In this document: in pieces, positions 30,925-38,937 of the stretch
Numbering within the stretch: the stretch's first letter is position 1
Layout of the letters: each line of letters opens with the position of its first letter
From: [Clostridium] viride DSM 6836
GTDB lineage: Bacteria; Bacillota; Clostridia; Oscillospirales; Oscillospiraceae
Assembly (NCBI GenBank): GCA_000620945.1
Contig: JHZO01000006.1
Coordinates: 62,001 to 126,000, forward strand
Direction of reading: 5' to 3'
DNA: 64,000 nucleotides
Position numbers and translations under genes: made by a program
Notes under the pieces: model-generated
Database searches by the model: none
What the model was told of the DNA's origin: nothing
The model's input: the letters and a program-made list of their open reading frames with translations, nothing else

Positions 30925-33324
30925 ATGAACAAGACTAAGTCAATACTTCGCTATACATTGCTATTCTTTCTATTTTTTATCATGGGCTCACAAATCACTA
31001 AGGTGGAGGCGAGCACCACCGCGGAAAAACCCAAACTCGTGTTTGGGGATGACCTAAACTATCCTCCGTTCAGTTATCAAAACGATAGAGGGCAGCCTAC
31101 TGGGTTTAACGTAGAATTAGCAAAGGCAATTGGAAACGCCATGGGGTATGAGGTAGAGGTGCGTTTGGATGAATGGAGCTCGATTCGAGAGGCACTAAAA
31201 AACGGGGAAGTCGATGCCATTGCAGGAATGGTCTACACGGAAGACCGAACAGAATACGTTGACTTTTCAAGCCGACATGTGATTGCCAGTGGAGATATCT
31301 TTACAAAAAGTGATGAAAAAATAAACGATATTCAGGATCTGAACCATCAGACGGTGGTGGTTCAAAAGGGAGATTTTGTTGGCGAATACTTAAAATCCCT
31401 GGACTTAAACATACAATTCGTTGAGGTTTCTACTGTGGAAGCCGCCTTGCTTGAACTTAAAAAAGGGAACTATGCCTATGCCGCGCTGGCAAAGCTACCT
31501 GGACTGTATACACTGAAGGAGAACAACATCACAGGAATCACGGCACAGGGCCTGAATCTTGACCCGAGTGACTATTCGATGGCTGTGAATAAGGGAAATG
31601 AGAAATTACTACTGACGCTCAACAGCGGATTGCAAGTGCTGAAAGCGACCGGTGAGTACGAAAAAATATACGATCGATTCCTTGGAATTTATGAGGAGCT
31701 CACGTTTACGAAGTTCGTACAAAAGTATCGAATTGCTGTAATCGTTTGCCTGTTGATGGTACTCGTACTGGTTGGAATCAGTGTGCTCCTGAATCGAATG
31801 GTCGTTAGCAGAACCAGGGCACTTCGGGAGTCCAACCAATCCCTTCGCAATCAGCAAATGGAATTGGAATCCTTGATTCGCGAGATGAAAGGGCTTGAGG
31901 CAGAGTTAAGAACGGAGCGAAACCTATTTAAAACCACATTGCATTCGTTAGGTGACGCGGTGATCTCCACCGATAAAAAAGGAAAGGTGGATTTGATGAA
32001 TGCGGTGGCAGAAGACCTGACCGGTTGGAAGAATGGGGAAGCGAAGGGCATGCCCTTTGAAAGGGTATTTCATATTGTGGATGAGTTTACGGGCGCAACC
32101 TGTCCCAACCCGGTGGATCTCGTCTTCAAAACCGGTGAAATAGTGGAACTTACCAATCATACCATGCTGGTAAAAAAGAGTGGGGAGATCATTCCGATTG
32201 AAGATAGTGCTGCACCGATTAAGGATGAGAATGGAACCATTGGTGGGGTTGTGCTGGTATTTCGAGATTATACCGATAAAAAAGAAAAGCAGGAAAAAAT
32301 CTGGTATCTAAGCCATCACGACCAATTGACAACACTGTATAATCGCTATTACTTCGAAGAACAGGTCAAGTTGCTTGATACCGAAGAAAATCTGCCATTT
32401 ACTCTCGTCATGGCAGATGTCAATGGGCTAAAGCTAACCAATGATGCGTTTGGGCACAAGGCGGGCGATGAACTGCTAAAAAAGGTAGCCAATCTACTAA
32501 AAAAGGAATGCAGGGAGGAAGACATCCTGGCAAGGGTTGGCGGCGATGAGTTTGTCATACTCTTGCCGAAGACCAAACGTGACGAAACCGAAAAAATCAT
32601 AAACCGGGTTCAAGCAAGCATCGAAAAAGAAAAGCAAGATAATATTATCATCTCTGTTTCGTTTGGATGGGACACAAAAGACGAGCCGGAGCAAAGCATC
32701 AGCGAGATGTATACCAGAGCAGAGGAGCAAATGTACCGGAAAAAGCTGGTTGAAAGTCAAAGCATGCGCAATAAAACCATTCAAGTGATCATGCAAACGC
32801 TGCATGAAACAAATGCTCGAGAGCGCATTCACTCGGAAAAGGTTAGCTATCTAAGTCGCCAGATTGGGCAAGCTATGAACCTAGATAGCGACACCTTGAA
32901 GGAGTTAGAAATTGCAGCTCTAATGCATGACATTGGAAAAATTGCCATCCATGAAGGGATGTTAAATAAGGAAGGTGCGCTGACCGAAGCGGAATACGAG
33001 GAAGTAAAACGCCATCCCGAAATCGGCTATCATATCTTAAAATCCGTGGATGCCTATTCCAATCTAGCAGATCATGTGCTTTCCCATCATGAACGATGGG
33101 ACGGGACAGGATATCCTAGGGGCCTATCCAAAGAGGAGATCCCCTTCATCGCTAGAGTGATTGCAGTAGCAGATGCCTTTGAGGCAATGGTTGCCGATCG
33201 ACCGTATCGAAGTTCCATGGATCCAATGGAAGCCGTTGAGGAGCTCAAGCAAGGCGCTGGGACCCAGTTTGATCCGGAGATTGTGAAGGTCTTTTGCACA
33301 TTGCAGCTTAGCGCCTTGCTGTAA
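30925..33324 (+). CDS. Bifunctional c-di-GMP sensor enzyme: SBP_bac_3, PAS, GGDEF and HD-GYP domains
   Basis: 799 residues from the ATG at 30925, which gives a proper signal/anchor segment (ILRYTLLFFLFFIMG). An extracytoplasmic amino-acid-type solute-binding domain (about 36-262, LNYPPFSYQND, DAIAGMVYT) is followed by a membrane helix (about 275-298), a coiled coil and a PAS domain (about 330-455). A GGDEF domain (ARVGGDEFVILLP) and an HD-GYP domain (LMHDIGKIAIHE, HHERWDGTGYPRG) complete it. The key residues of both catalytic domains are present, so it may both make and break cyclic di-GMP, with the balance set by a ligand bound outside the cell. Cyclic di-GMP usually governs motility and matrix formation, so control of the nearby fibre genes is conceivable but not shown. 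Confidence 0.9.
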   Translation: MNKTKSILRYTLLFFLFFIMGSQITKVEASTTAEKPKLVFGDDLNYPPFSYQNDRGQPTGFNVELAKAIGNAMGYEVEVRLDEWSSIREALKNGEVDAIAGMVYTEDRTEYVDFSSRHVIASGDIFTKSDEKINDIQDLNHQTVVVQKGDFVGEYLKSLDLNIQFVEVSTVEAALLELKKGNYAYAALAKLPGLYTLKENNITGITAQGLNLDPSDYSMAVNKGNEKLLLTLNSGLQVLKATGEYEKIYDRFLGIYEELTFTKFVQKYRIAVIVCLLMVLVLVGISVLLNRMVVSRTRALRESNQSLRNQQMELESLIREMKGLEAELRTERNLFKTTLHSLGDAVISTDKKGKVDLMNAVAEDLTGWKNGEAKGMPFERVFHIVDEFTGATCPNPVDLVFKTGEIVELTNHTMLVKKSGEIIPIEDSAAPIKDENGTIGGVVLVFRDYTDKKEKQEKIWYLSHHDQLTTLYNRYYFEEQVKLLDTEENLPFTLVMADVNGLKLTNDAFGHKAGDELLKKVANLLKKECREEDILARVGGDEFVILLPKTKRDETEKIINRVQASIEKEKQDNIIISVSFGWDTKDEPEQSISEMYTRAEEQMYRKKLVESQSMRNKTIQVIMQTLHETNARERIHSEKVSYLSRQIGQAMNLDSDTLKELEIAALMHDIGKIAIHEGMLNKEGALTEAEYEEVKRHPEIGYHILKSVDAYSNLADHVLSHHERWDGTGYPRGLSKEEIPFIARVIAVADAFEAMVADRPYRSSMDPMEAVEELKQGAGTQFDPEIVKVFCTLQLSALL

Positions 33325-33391
33325 GATGGTTCGTTGTGCCAATCTGTCGCAACCGTGTGCCCAAGCCGTGGTCTCATGGCTTTACAAATGA

Positions 33392-33428
33392 CCCCCCCTG
33401 CAAGCGCAATGCTTGCAGGGGGGTTGTT
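33392..33428 (+). terminator. Terminator hairpin of the recurring family
   Basis: CCCCCCTGCAAGC - GCAAT - GCTTGCAGGGGGG followed by TTGTTTA. CTGTCGCAAC lies about 45 bp before it and TTTTGACGTAAAG about 10 bp after, echoing the module at 10.75-10.98 kb. Confidence 0.8.
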
Positions 33429-33681
33429 TACTTTTGACGTAAAGTTGATGTACTTGGATTCGATGACGCTAACTTTTAGTAAGGTGTCATACGGCATGTT
33501 TTTGGAGAACTAGTTCATAGTCTGAGGAAAATTAACCGAATGATTTTCTTTTTTTGTTTCTCCACAGTGAAAAAGGTATTCACTTCATATCATGTTGTCA
33601 AAATACTTTTTTCGATGCCCGGTGGACTTTGCAATTGTTTTATGCTACGGTTGCTAGGAAGAAAAAGGCGTTACAAGACCA
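33429..33681. other. Intergenic region upstream of the MerR-type regulator
   Basis: No supported gene; an open frame from 33540 has no ribosome binding site and atypical composition. Confidence 0.5.
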
Positions 33682-33712
33682 TTGACTTTGACGCAGCGTC
33701 AAGGTGTACAGT
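33682..33712 (+). promoter_or_regulatory. MerR-type promoter with 19-bp spacer and operator dyad
   Basis: TTGACT (33682-33687) and TACAGT (33707-33712) are 19 bp apart. Between them lies the perfect palindrome TTGACGC-A-GCGTCAA (33688-33702). Over-long spacers with a central dyad are the hallmark of MerR-controlled promoters, so the regulator that follows probably controls itself. Confidence 0.75.
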
Positions 33713-33735
33713 GAATCTTGTCAGGAGGGCGTAGG

Positions 33736-34497
33736 ATGGAATATACCGTGAAAGGCTTGGCCGACCTTGCAGGAGTTACCACAAGGACACTGCGGTGGTA
33801 CGATCAAAAGGGACTGTTAAAGCCAAGCAGAACCAATGAAGCCGGGTATCGCTTGTACAACGATACGGCGGTTTCCAAGCTTCAACAAATTATGTTCTAT
33901 CGGGAATTAGAGTTTTCCTTGGCAGAAATCAAAGAAATCTTAGATAGCCCAAATTTCGATCAAGAACAAGCGCTCAAGAGCCATCGGAAGGAACTCCAAA
34001 GACGGCGTAAGCGGATCGACGACCTCATTCTGACCGTGAACAAAACACTGGATGACTTACATGGAGGAACCGAAATGTCAGACCAAGAAAAATTTGAAGT
34101 ATTTAAACAAAATGCCATTGCCGAAAATGAAGCAAGGTATGGCGAAGAAATCCGAGAAAAGTATGGTGACGAGGCAGTAAACCGTTCCAATGCAGCCATG
34201 ATGAATCTGACGCAGGAGCAATATGATACCTGGGAAAGGCTGAGCGCAGAGATTCAAACCTTGCTGCAGCAGGAGGTGCTAGCAGGAAGGAGTGCCGACG
34301 CTTCGGAGGGGCAGCACATTGCAGCCTTACACCGAGAGTGGTGCTTTTTCTCCAGAGCCTATGAGCCAAAGCAACATGCCGGCATTGCAGAACTGTACGT
34401 GCAAGACCCCAGGTTTACCGCCTATTATGATCGTGAAGTCCAAGGCTGTGCACAGTTTTTACGTGATGCGATCGTGGCCTATACCAGCAAGATTTAA
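33736..34497 (+). CDS. MerR-family regulator with TipAS-like C-terminal domain
   Basis: 253 residues from the ATG at 33736 (AGGAGG 7 bases upstream). The N-terminus is a MerR helix-turn-helix (LADLAGVTTRTLRWYDQKGL, EAGYRLYNDTAVSKLQQI). A coiled-coil dimerisation helix follows, then a TipAS-type ligand-binding domain (about 130-250: WERLSAEIQ, HREWCFFSRAYEPKQHAGIAELYVQDPRFTAYYD). TipAL relatives bind thiopeptide or other amphipathic drugs and switch on multidrug resistance. The 19-bp-spacer promoter directly upstream indicates autoregulation. No efflux gene adjoins it, so any target besides itself lies elsewhere. Confidence 0.88.
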   Translation: MEYTVKGLADLAGVTTRTLRWYDQKGLLKPSRTNEAGYRLYNDTAVSKLQQIMFYRELEFSLAEIKEILDSPNFDQEQALKSHRKELQRRRKRIDDLILTVNKTLDDLHGGTEMSDQEKFEVFKQNAIAENEARYGEEIREKYGDEAVNRSNAAMMNLTQEQYDTWERLSAEIQTLLQQEVLAGRSADASEGQHIAALHREWCFFSRAYEPKQHAGIAELYVQDPRFTAYYDREVQGCAQFLRDAIVAYTSKI

Positions 34498-34521
34498 CTT
34501 GCGGTTCTAATCCTTCGCAGG

Positions 34522-34563
34522 AAAGCCCCCTACTACTGCAACACGGTAGTAGGGGCTTTTTTT
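34522..34563 (+). terminator. Rho-independent terminator
   Basis: AAAGCCCCCTACTAC / GTAGTAGGGGCTTT with a 9-base loop and seven T. Confidence 0.85.
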
Positions 34564-34765
34564 GCTTTCAGTAATGAATCAATAATTTATTCTGATCAAG
34601 ATCATACAACCCAGAAAGACAAAAAGATGGCAAGAAAAACGGTAGATGGAACAATTCACGCAGGAAAACGCCTCACTCGCGCAGGTTCTATAGATTGTTT
34701 GCTCCGGTTCAGATAAAATGTTATATCCTAGATAGAGAGCAGATTGAAAAAAGGGGAGAACGGAA

Positions 34766-35884
34766 ATGGATACAAATACAAACTACCCGCAGTATCCCGG
34801 AGAACACCTAGCCCAAGAGGAAGAGACCACCTTGCTCATGGGGGAGCTGGAACAGCCCCAAGCATGTTACCCCTGGCGCCGATACTTCGCAAGAATGTTG
34901 GATCTTTTCCTATATAGCTTGCTTTGGTCTATGTTTCTTGCGTTTGTGCTTCACGTGAATTTGAGCAACCGCAGCGGCCTGGGTATTCTTTTGGATAGCG
35001 TTGTTGGTTTGCTGCTGATGATCTTTTTAGAACCGCTCTTGCTCAGCCGCTTTGGCACTACGCTAGGCAAGGCGATCTTTGGGCTGAAGCTACAAAATCC
35101 CAATGGGGAGAGACTTTCCTATGGAGAAGGGCTCCAAAGAACTTGGAGTGTATTGGGGCATGGAATGGGATACTGCATCCCCATTTACAATCTGGTTCGC
35201 CTTTGGAAGAGCTATGACTTATGCTCTAGGCAGGAAGAACAACCATGGGATGCGCATCTATGCTACTGGATTCAGGATACAAAGACCTATCGGGCCTTCG
35301 TGTTTCTTGGCACGCATATCCTCTGTTTTTTGCTCTTGCTGGCCATCATGGCCTCGCAACAACTCCCTCCCAACCGTGGAGACCTGACCCTATCGGAATT
35401 TGTGGAAAACTATACGTACTATGCAGACTACTACGAGCTTGACTTTGGAAATTGGTACTTAGCTGAATCGGGAACTTGGGAAACCAAAGCACCAAAAGGA
35501 AGCATGGCATACTTCAACGGGATCAATGACAAGCCCCCCACCTATCAATACACCATGGAACATGGGTATGTGACCGGGGTTTCCTTTCAGGTGGAGAAGC
35601 ATGAAGAAAGCTACCTCCCCATGTACAAGGAGCAAATGATCTTGCTCTCGTTAGCCATGGTGGGGGCACAACAGGAAATGGGCTTGTTCTCCCCAATACC
35701 AGCTCGAATTATTCAAAGCGTGGACTTTGTGAATGGATTTCACCTGACCGAAGCCCAGGTCTACATGGCTTGTCAAACAAAGCAAACCGGCTACTTGGAT
35801 GTGGGGAAGAATATCTTAATTCCGGATGAAACGGCCGTAGGGCGTCACTTTCAGCTTCAGTTTGCACTCGCGAAGTTGTCATAA
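34766..35884 (+). CDS. RDD-family membrane protein
   Basis: 372 residues. After an acidic N-terminus an RDD domain (about 35-150) begins with WRRYFARMLDLFLYSLLW, containing the family's Arg-Asp pair, and continues GTTLGKAIFGLKL. Two to three membrane helices lie in this part and another at about 175-195 (HILCFLLLLAIMAS). The C-terminal 170 residues are extracytoplasmic or soluble, without a recognised fold. RDD proteins are widespread membrane proteins, some linked to ion transport, and this one cannot be assigned further. GGGGAG precedes the ATG. It is a single-gene unit between two terminators. Confidence 0.75.
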   Translation: MDTNTNYPQYPGEHLAQEEETTLLMGELEQPQACYPWRRYFARMLDLFLYSLLWSMFLAFVLHVNLSNRSGLGILLDSVVGLLLMIFLEPLLLSRFGTTLGKAIFGLKLQNPNGERLSYGEGLQRTWSVLGHGMGYCIPIYNLVRLWKSYDLCSRQEEQPWDAHLCYWIQDTKTYRAFVFLGTHILCFLLLLAIMASQQLPPNRGDLTLSEFVENYTYYADYYELDFGNWYLAESGTWETKAPKGSMAYFNGINDKPPTYQYTMEHGYVTGVSFQVEKHEESYLPMYKEQMILLSLAMVGAQQEMGLFSPIPARIIQSVDFVNGFHLTEAQVYMACQTKQTGYLDVGKNILIPDETAVGRHFQLQFALAKLS

Positions 35885-35886
35885 AG

Positions 35887-35925
35887 AAAAAGAGGTTTGA
35901 CCGTCCCAGTCAAACCTCTTTTTTC
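35887..35925 (+). terminator. Rho-independent terminator
   Basis: AAAAAGAGGTTTGAC / GTCAAACCTCTTTTT with a 7-base loop and a T run. Confidence 0.88.
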
Positions 35926-35998
35926 TTTGCTTGGATGTGGACTTCCCCTTTGCATTGTGCTAGTGTTTTGAGAGCATGCTAAGTTTTTCAAACTTTTT

Positions 35999-36024
35999 TG
36001 TAACAAGAGGCAAGGATTGAAGTC
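35999..36024 (+). promoter_or_regulatory. Possible ECF-type autoregulated promoter
   Basis: TGTAAC at 35999-36004 and GTC at 36022-36024 are 17 bp apart, matching the AAC...GTC form of promoters used by ECF sigma factors, just upstream of such a gene. The match is short. Confidence 0.3.
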
Positions 36025-36049
36025 TTATGTACGAAAGCGAGGTGAGAAC

Positions 36050-36517
36050 GTGACCGACTTTACAGAGCTCTATCATGAGTATTTTCAAGACGTCTATAAG
36101 TACACCCTGGTTCTTTGCAAACGCGAAGCCCTTGCGGAGGAAATCACCCAGGAAACCTTTTTCAAAGCCCTCAAAAGCATTGATACCTTCCAAGGAAACT
36201 GTAAAATGCGGGTATGGCTTTGTCAAATCGCGAAGAATACCTATTTTAGCTATCTCAAGAAAGAGAAACAGAATTCGGAAGAGCGAGAGGAAGCGTATTT
36301 TGACCACTTGGAAGAACAGCTCATCCACAAGGAAGCAGCTTTCCAGATTCACAAGCGGCTCCACCAATTGGAGGAACCCTATAAAGAAGTGTTTACTCTG
36401 CGCTTGTTTGGAGAACTGTCCTATGCTCAAATTGCGGAGCTGTTTGAAAAAACCGAAAGCTGGGCACGGGTCACCTACCACCGTGCAAGACTAAAGTTAA
36501 AGGAGAACCTGCCATGA
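36050..36517 (+). CDS. ECF-type RNA polymerase sigma factor
   Basis: 155 residues from the GTG at 36050 (GAGGTGA 4-5 bases upstream). Region 2 shows FTELYHEYFQDVYKYTLVL and EEITQETFFKALKSI; region 4 shows RLHQLEEPYKEVFTLRLFGE and SYAQIAELFEKTESWARVTYHRAR. This is a group IV (extracytoplasmic function) sigma factor. The next gene, overlapping by 4 bp, encodes a zinc-finger membrane anti-sigma factor, so the pair forms a standard switch in which a membrane or envelope signal frees the sigma factor. Targets are not visible here. Confidence 0.92.
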   Translation: MTDFTELYHEYFQDVYKYTLVLCKREALAEEITQETFFKALKSIDTFQGNCKMRVWLCQIAKNTYFSYLKKEKQNSEEREEAYFDHLEEQLIHKEAAFQIHKRLHQLEEPYKEVFTLRLFGELSYAQIAELFEKTESWARVTYHRARLKLKENLP

Positions 36518-36966
36518 ATCTACCTTGTGAAACGATCCGGGACCTGCTCCCATTGTATCATGACCATGTTTGTAGCCCACAAAGCAGGGAACTGGTGGAG
36601 GAGCACCTGGCCTCTTGTGAGCAATGCCAAGAGGAACTGTCGGCGCTCCGTGCTGAGATGAAAGGAGTCAATGCCATGGAAAACACGAAACCCATGCGAG
36701 ACATTGCCAAGCAGTGGAAGCGGGATAAGAAAACCTCATTTTTAAAGGGAAGCTTGCTGGTTTCTATCCTTGCCAGTCTTTCCTGTATCCTGTCGTATGA
36801 GGTCATCGGTAGCTATGTTGCACCCGATGGAACCTTAGTAGAGCCCTTTGCACTCATTCCACTTGCATATCTATTCGCCCTTCTGGCCATCCTCTTTGGC
36901 CTTGGCTTAGGCATGGTTTCCATGGCCAAGCGTCTTCGCAAGAGAGCCCAAAATACCAAAGCGTAA
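36514..36966 (+). CDS. Zinc-finger transmembrane anti-sigma factor
   Basis: 150 residues. The N-terminal anti-sigma zinc finger (zf-HC2/ZAS) has LPCETIRDLLPLYHDHVCS and VEEHLASCEQCQEE, giving the His-x3-Cys-x2-Cys metal set. Two membrane helices follow (about 75-96 and 110-134) with a short loop (SYVAPDGTLVEPF) and a basic tail. It would hold the partner sigma factor at the membrane. The start codon overlaps the sigma-factor stop (ATGA), so the two are translated together. An inverted repeat terminator follows. Confidence 0.88.
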   Translation: MNLPCETIRDLLPLYHDHVCSPQSRELVEEHLASCEQCQEELSALRAEMKGVNAMENTKPMRDIAKQWKRDKKTSFLKGSLLVSILASLSCILSYEVIGSYVAPDGTLVEPFALIPLAYLFALLAILFGLGLGMVSMAKRLRKRAQNTKA

Positions 36967-36984
36967 GAAAATAAGAGTATTAAA

Positions 36985-37018
36985 AAGAGCCGGATACCCA
37001 AATGGATATCCGGCTCTT
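36985..37018. terminator. Bidirectional terminator
   Basis: AAGAGCCGGATA / TATCCGGCTCTT with an inner CC/GG pair and a small loop, between convergent genes. Confidence 0.75.
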
Positions 37019-37036
37019 GCTATGGATACAAGAATC

Positions 37037-37813
37037 TTACTGGAAGTTAGCGGGACGCTTCTCTAGGAAGGCACCCAGGCCTTCTTCGCCGTTCACGTCG
37101 GTACGAGCGCTTGCCTGATCGCGAGCTTCGTCAGCCAGCATGGTGGCCAGGTCGACTTCTGCATACTTGTTGAACAGAGCCTTGGACATAGCGTAAGCGT
37201 TCAGAGGACCACGAGCGATCTTCTTAGCCATCTTCATAGCGGTGTCCATCAGTTCCTCAGCGGGAACAACCTTGTTGGCAATGCCCAGAGCCAGCAGCTC
37301 GTCAGCCTTGACGGGGCGCTGGGTCAGCATCATTTCCTTTGCACGGTTGGGGCCAACTACGCGGGGCAGCAGGTAGTGCAGGCCGCAGTCGGGGATCAGG
37401 CCAACGGCACCGAATGCCACGATGAAGGAAGCGTTGTCTGCAACGATAGCCACGTCACAACCCATCATCAGGGAGGTGCCAGCGCCAGCGATTGCACCGT
37501 GAGCGGCTGCAATGACGGGCTTGGGGAAGTTGTTCAGCAGCTTGGTGAAGCCGCCAGCAATGGTCATGAAGGTCACGAATGCTTCGTTGGTGACGATGCC
37601 CTTCATCTCAGCGATGTCGCCGCCTGCGCAGAAGCAACGGCCCTCGCCGGTGAAGATGACGCAACGGACGGCAGCGTCGTCACGAGCTGCCTCGAAAGCA
37701 GTGGTCATGTCAACAAACAGCTGCTGATTCAGGGAGTTCATAGCCTTCTGACGGTTCATGCCAATGATAGCGACGCCGTCCTCTACGCGATAAGATACAG
37801 TGCTCAGTTCCAT
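37037..37813 (-). CDS. Enoyl-CoA hydratase/isomerase (crotonase) family protein
   Basis: 258 residues from the ATG at 37813 (AAGGAG 10 bases upstream). The CoA-binding/oxyanion loop GRCFCAGGDIAEM and the second loop HGAIAGAGTSLMMGCD are present. The two glutamates of classical enoyl-CoA hydratase are not: the first position is in GTSL, and the second reads IPDCGLH, with Asp instead of Glu. The protein is therefore more likely an isomerase, hydrolase or decarboxylase of the crotonase fold than a true hydratase. It stands alone without other fatty-acid or butyrate genes, so the substrate is unknown. Confidence 0.85.
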   Translation of the reverse strand: MELSTVSYRVEDGVAIIGMNRQKAMNSLNQQLFVDMTTAFEAARDDAAVRCVIFTGEGRCFCAGGDIAEMKGIVTNEAFVTFMTIAGGFTKLLNNFPKPVIAAAHGAIAGAGTSLMMGCDVAIVADNASFIVAFGAVGLIPDCGLHYLLPRVVGPNRAKEMMLTQRPVKADELLALGIANKVVPAEELMDTAMKMAKKIARGPLNAYAMSKALFNKYAEVDLATMLADEARDQASARTDVNGEEGLGAFLEKRPANFQ

Positions 37814-38029
37814 AGTATATACGCTCCTTAATGTTAAAATAAATCCCAAAGGGAAGTGTTCGCGGCACGTCAAAAAGGCATATATCACGGCAAGACCCTG
37901 ATACGATGCCTCTTTGTGTTGTGGTTATTGTATCATAAAAGCGGTGGAAAGAAAAGCGTTCTCTTAGTGAATTTTCAACCAAATTGGATGAGAGATTTGG
38001 GCAAAAGCAGACAAAAACAGAACCCTATT

Positions 38030-38917
38030 TTAATCAAATGCCAAGCCCAGATACGCATCTTGATGGTTAAACCACTTTTGGAACAGCTCTTTATCATACC
38101 ATTTGATCATGCCAAAGGCTTGAATGTAGCTGCCTTGTAAACCATCCCAAAACACAGGAGTCCGGATGTGGTACCGTGCCGCAGGCAGTTCCTCCGAAAT
38201 AAGCTGTACTGCCTTTTCCATGTTGGTAGGGCTAATGAGCAGTTCCTTCATCAAAAGGCGGCTGCGCTGAACGTATTCAATGGCCACACAGCCAACCTCA
38301 CCATTGACCTCCAGACGATAAAGATCTCCGGCGGTGAGATGGGAGCCAAACTGCTGAAATTGGATCAGCTTGTCGGGGTAGGCAATGTGCATGGTACCTT
38401 GCAGCTTTTCCTCGCGGATTTGATTGTACTCACTGGGCAGTATGGGAACCAGTCTGCAACCCTCACCCAAGGGAGGAAGCCCTGTGAGCTCCGCAGACAT
38501 TTTTTCCACCTTGCGGGCAGCAAAGCACTCCTTAAGGCCCAGGTTATCAAAGTAGCGATGCAGGCTCGGTGAGGCGGGCACCAGGGTTAAGCACTTCATG
38601 CCCTTCTTTTGGAGGTATTCATCGGCATATGCTAGGAGTTGGCGGGCATGCCCCTTTCCCTGAATGTAGGGATTCGTGGCAAGCGCATAAACATAGCCCA
38701 CAGGATAGGACGTACCATCTGGGAAGTGCATGGTGGTTTCCAGCATGGTGGCCATGGAGTTTAATTCGCCATCTTCCTCCACAATGAGCACCTGCTCAGG
38801 AATGCAGTACTTTTGGTAAAACATATCGACATAGGCATCGGAGTCACCAAAGCAACGCTTCCACAGTTCTTTTTGCTGTGGGATGTCTTCTGCTCTGGCT
38901 GGGCGAATGGTAATCAT
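38030..38917 (-). CDS. GNAT-family N-acetyltransferase (Eis-like two-part)
   Basis: 295 residues. The N-terminal GNAT domain includes the acetyl-CoA loop in YALATNPYIQGKGHARQLL, followed by ADEYLQKKGMKCLTLVP. The second half repeats a weaker acetyltransferase-like fold, an arrangement seen in Eis-like enzymes. The substrate (amine on a metabolite, antibiotic or protein) cannot be told. AAGGAGG lies 7 bases before the ATG. It follows the DUF2156 gene with 20 bp between, so the two form an operon. Confidence 0.82.
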   Translation of the reverse strand: MITIRPARAEDIPQQKELWKRCFGDSDAYVDMFYQKYCIPEQVLIVEEDGELNSMATMLETTMHFPDGTSYPVGYVYALATNPYIQGKGHARQLLAYADEYLQKKGMKCLTLVPASPSLHRYFDNLGLKECFAARKVEKMSAELTGLPPLGEGCRLVPILPSEYNQIREEKLQGTMHIAYPDKLIQFQQFGSHLTAGDLYRLEVNGEVGCVAIEYVQRSRLLMKELLISPTNMEKAVQLISEELPAARYHIRTPVFWDGLQGSYIQAFGMIKWYDKELFQKWFNHQDAYLGLAFD

Positions 38918-38937
38918 AACAAATCCTCCTTAAAGAG

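Noticed and set aside
33540-33734. 64-codon + frame upstream of the MerR-type regulator
   Set aside because: No ribosome binding site, and it runs through the regulator's promoter and operator.
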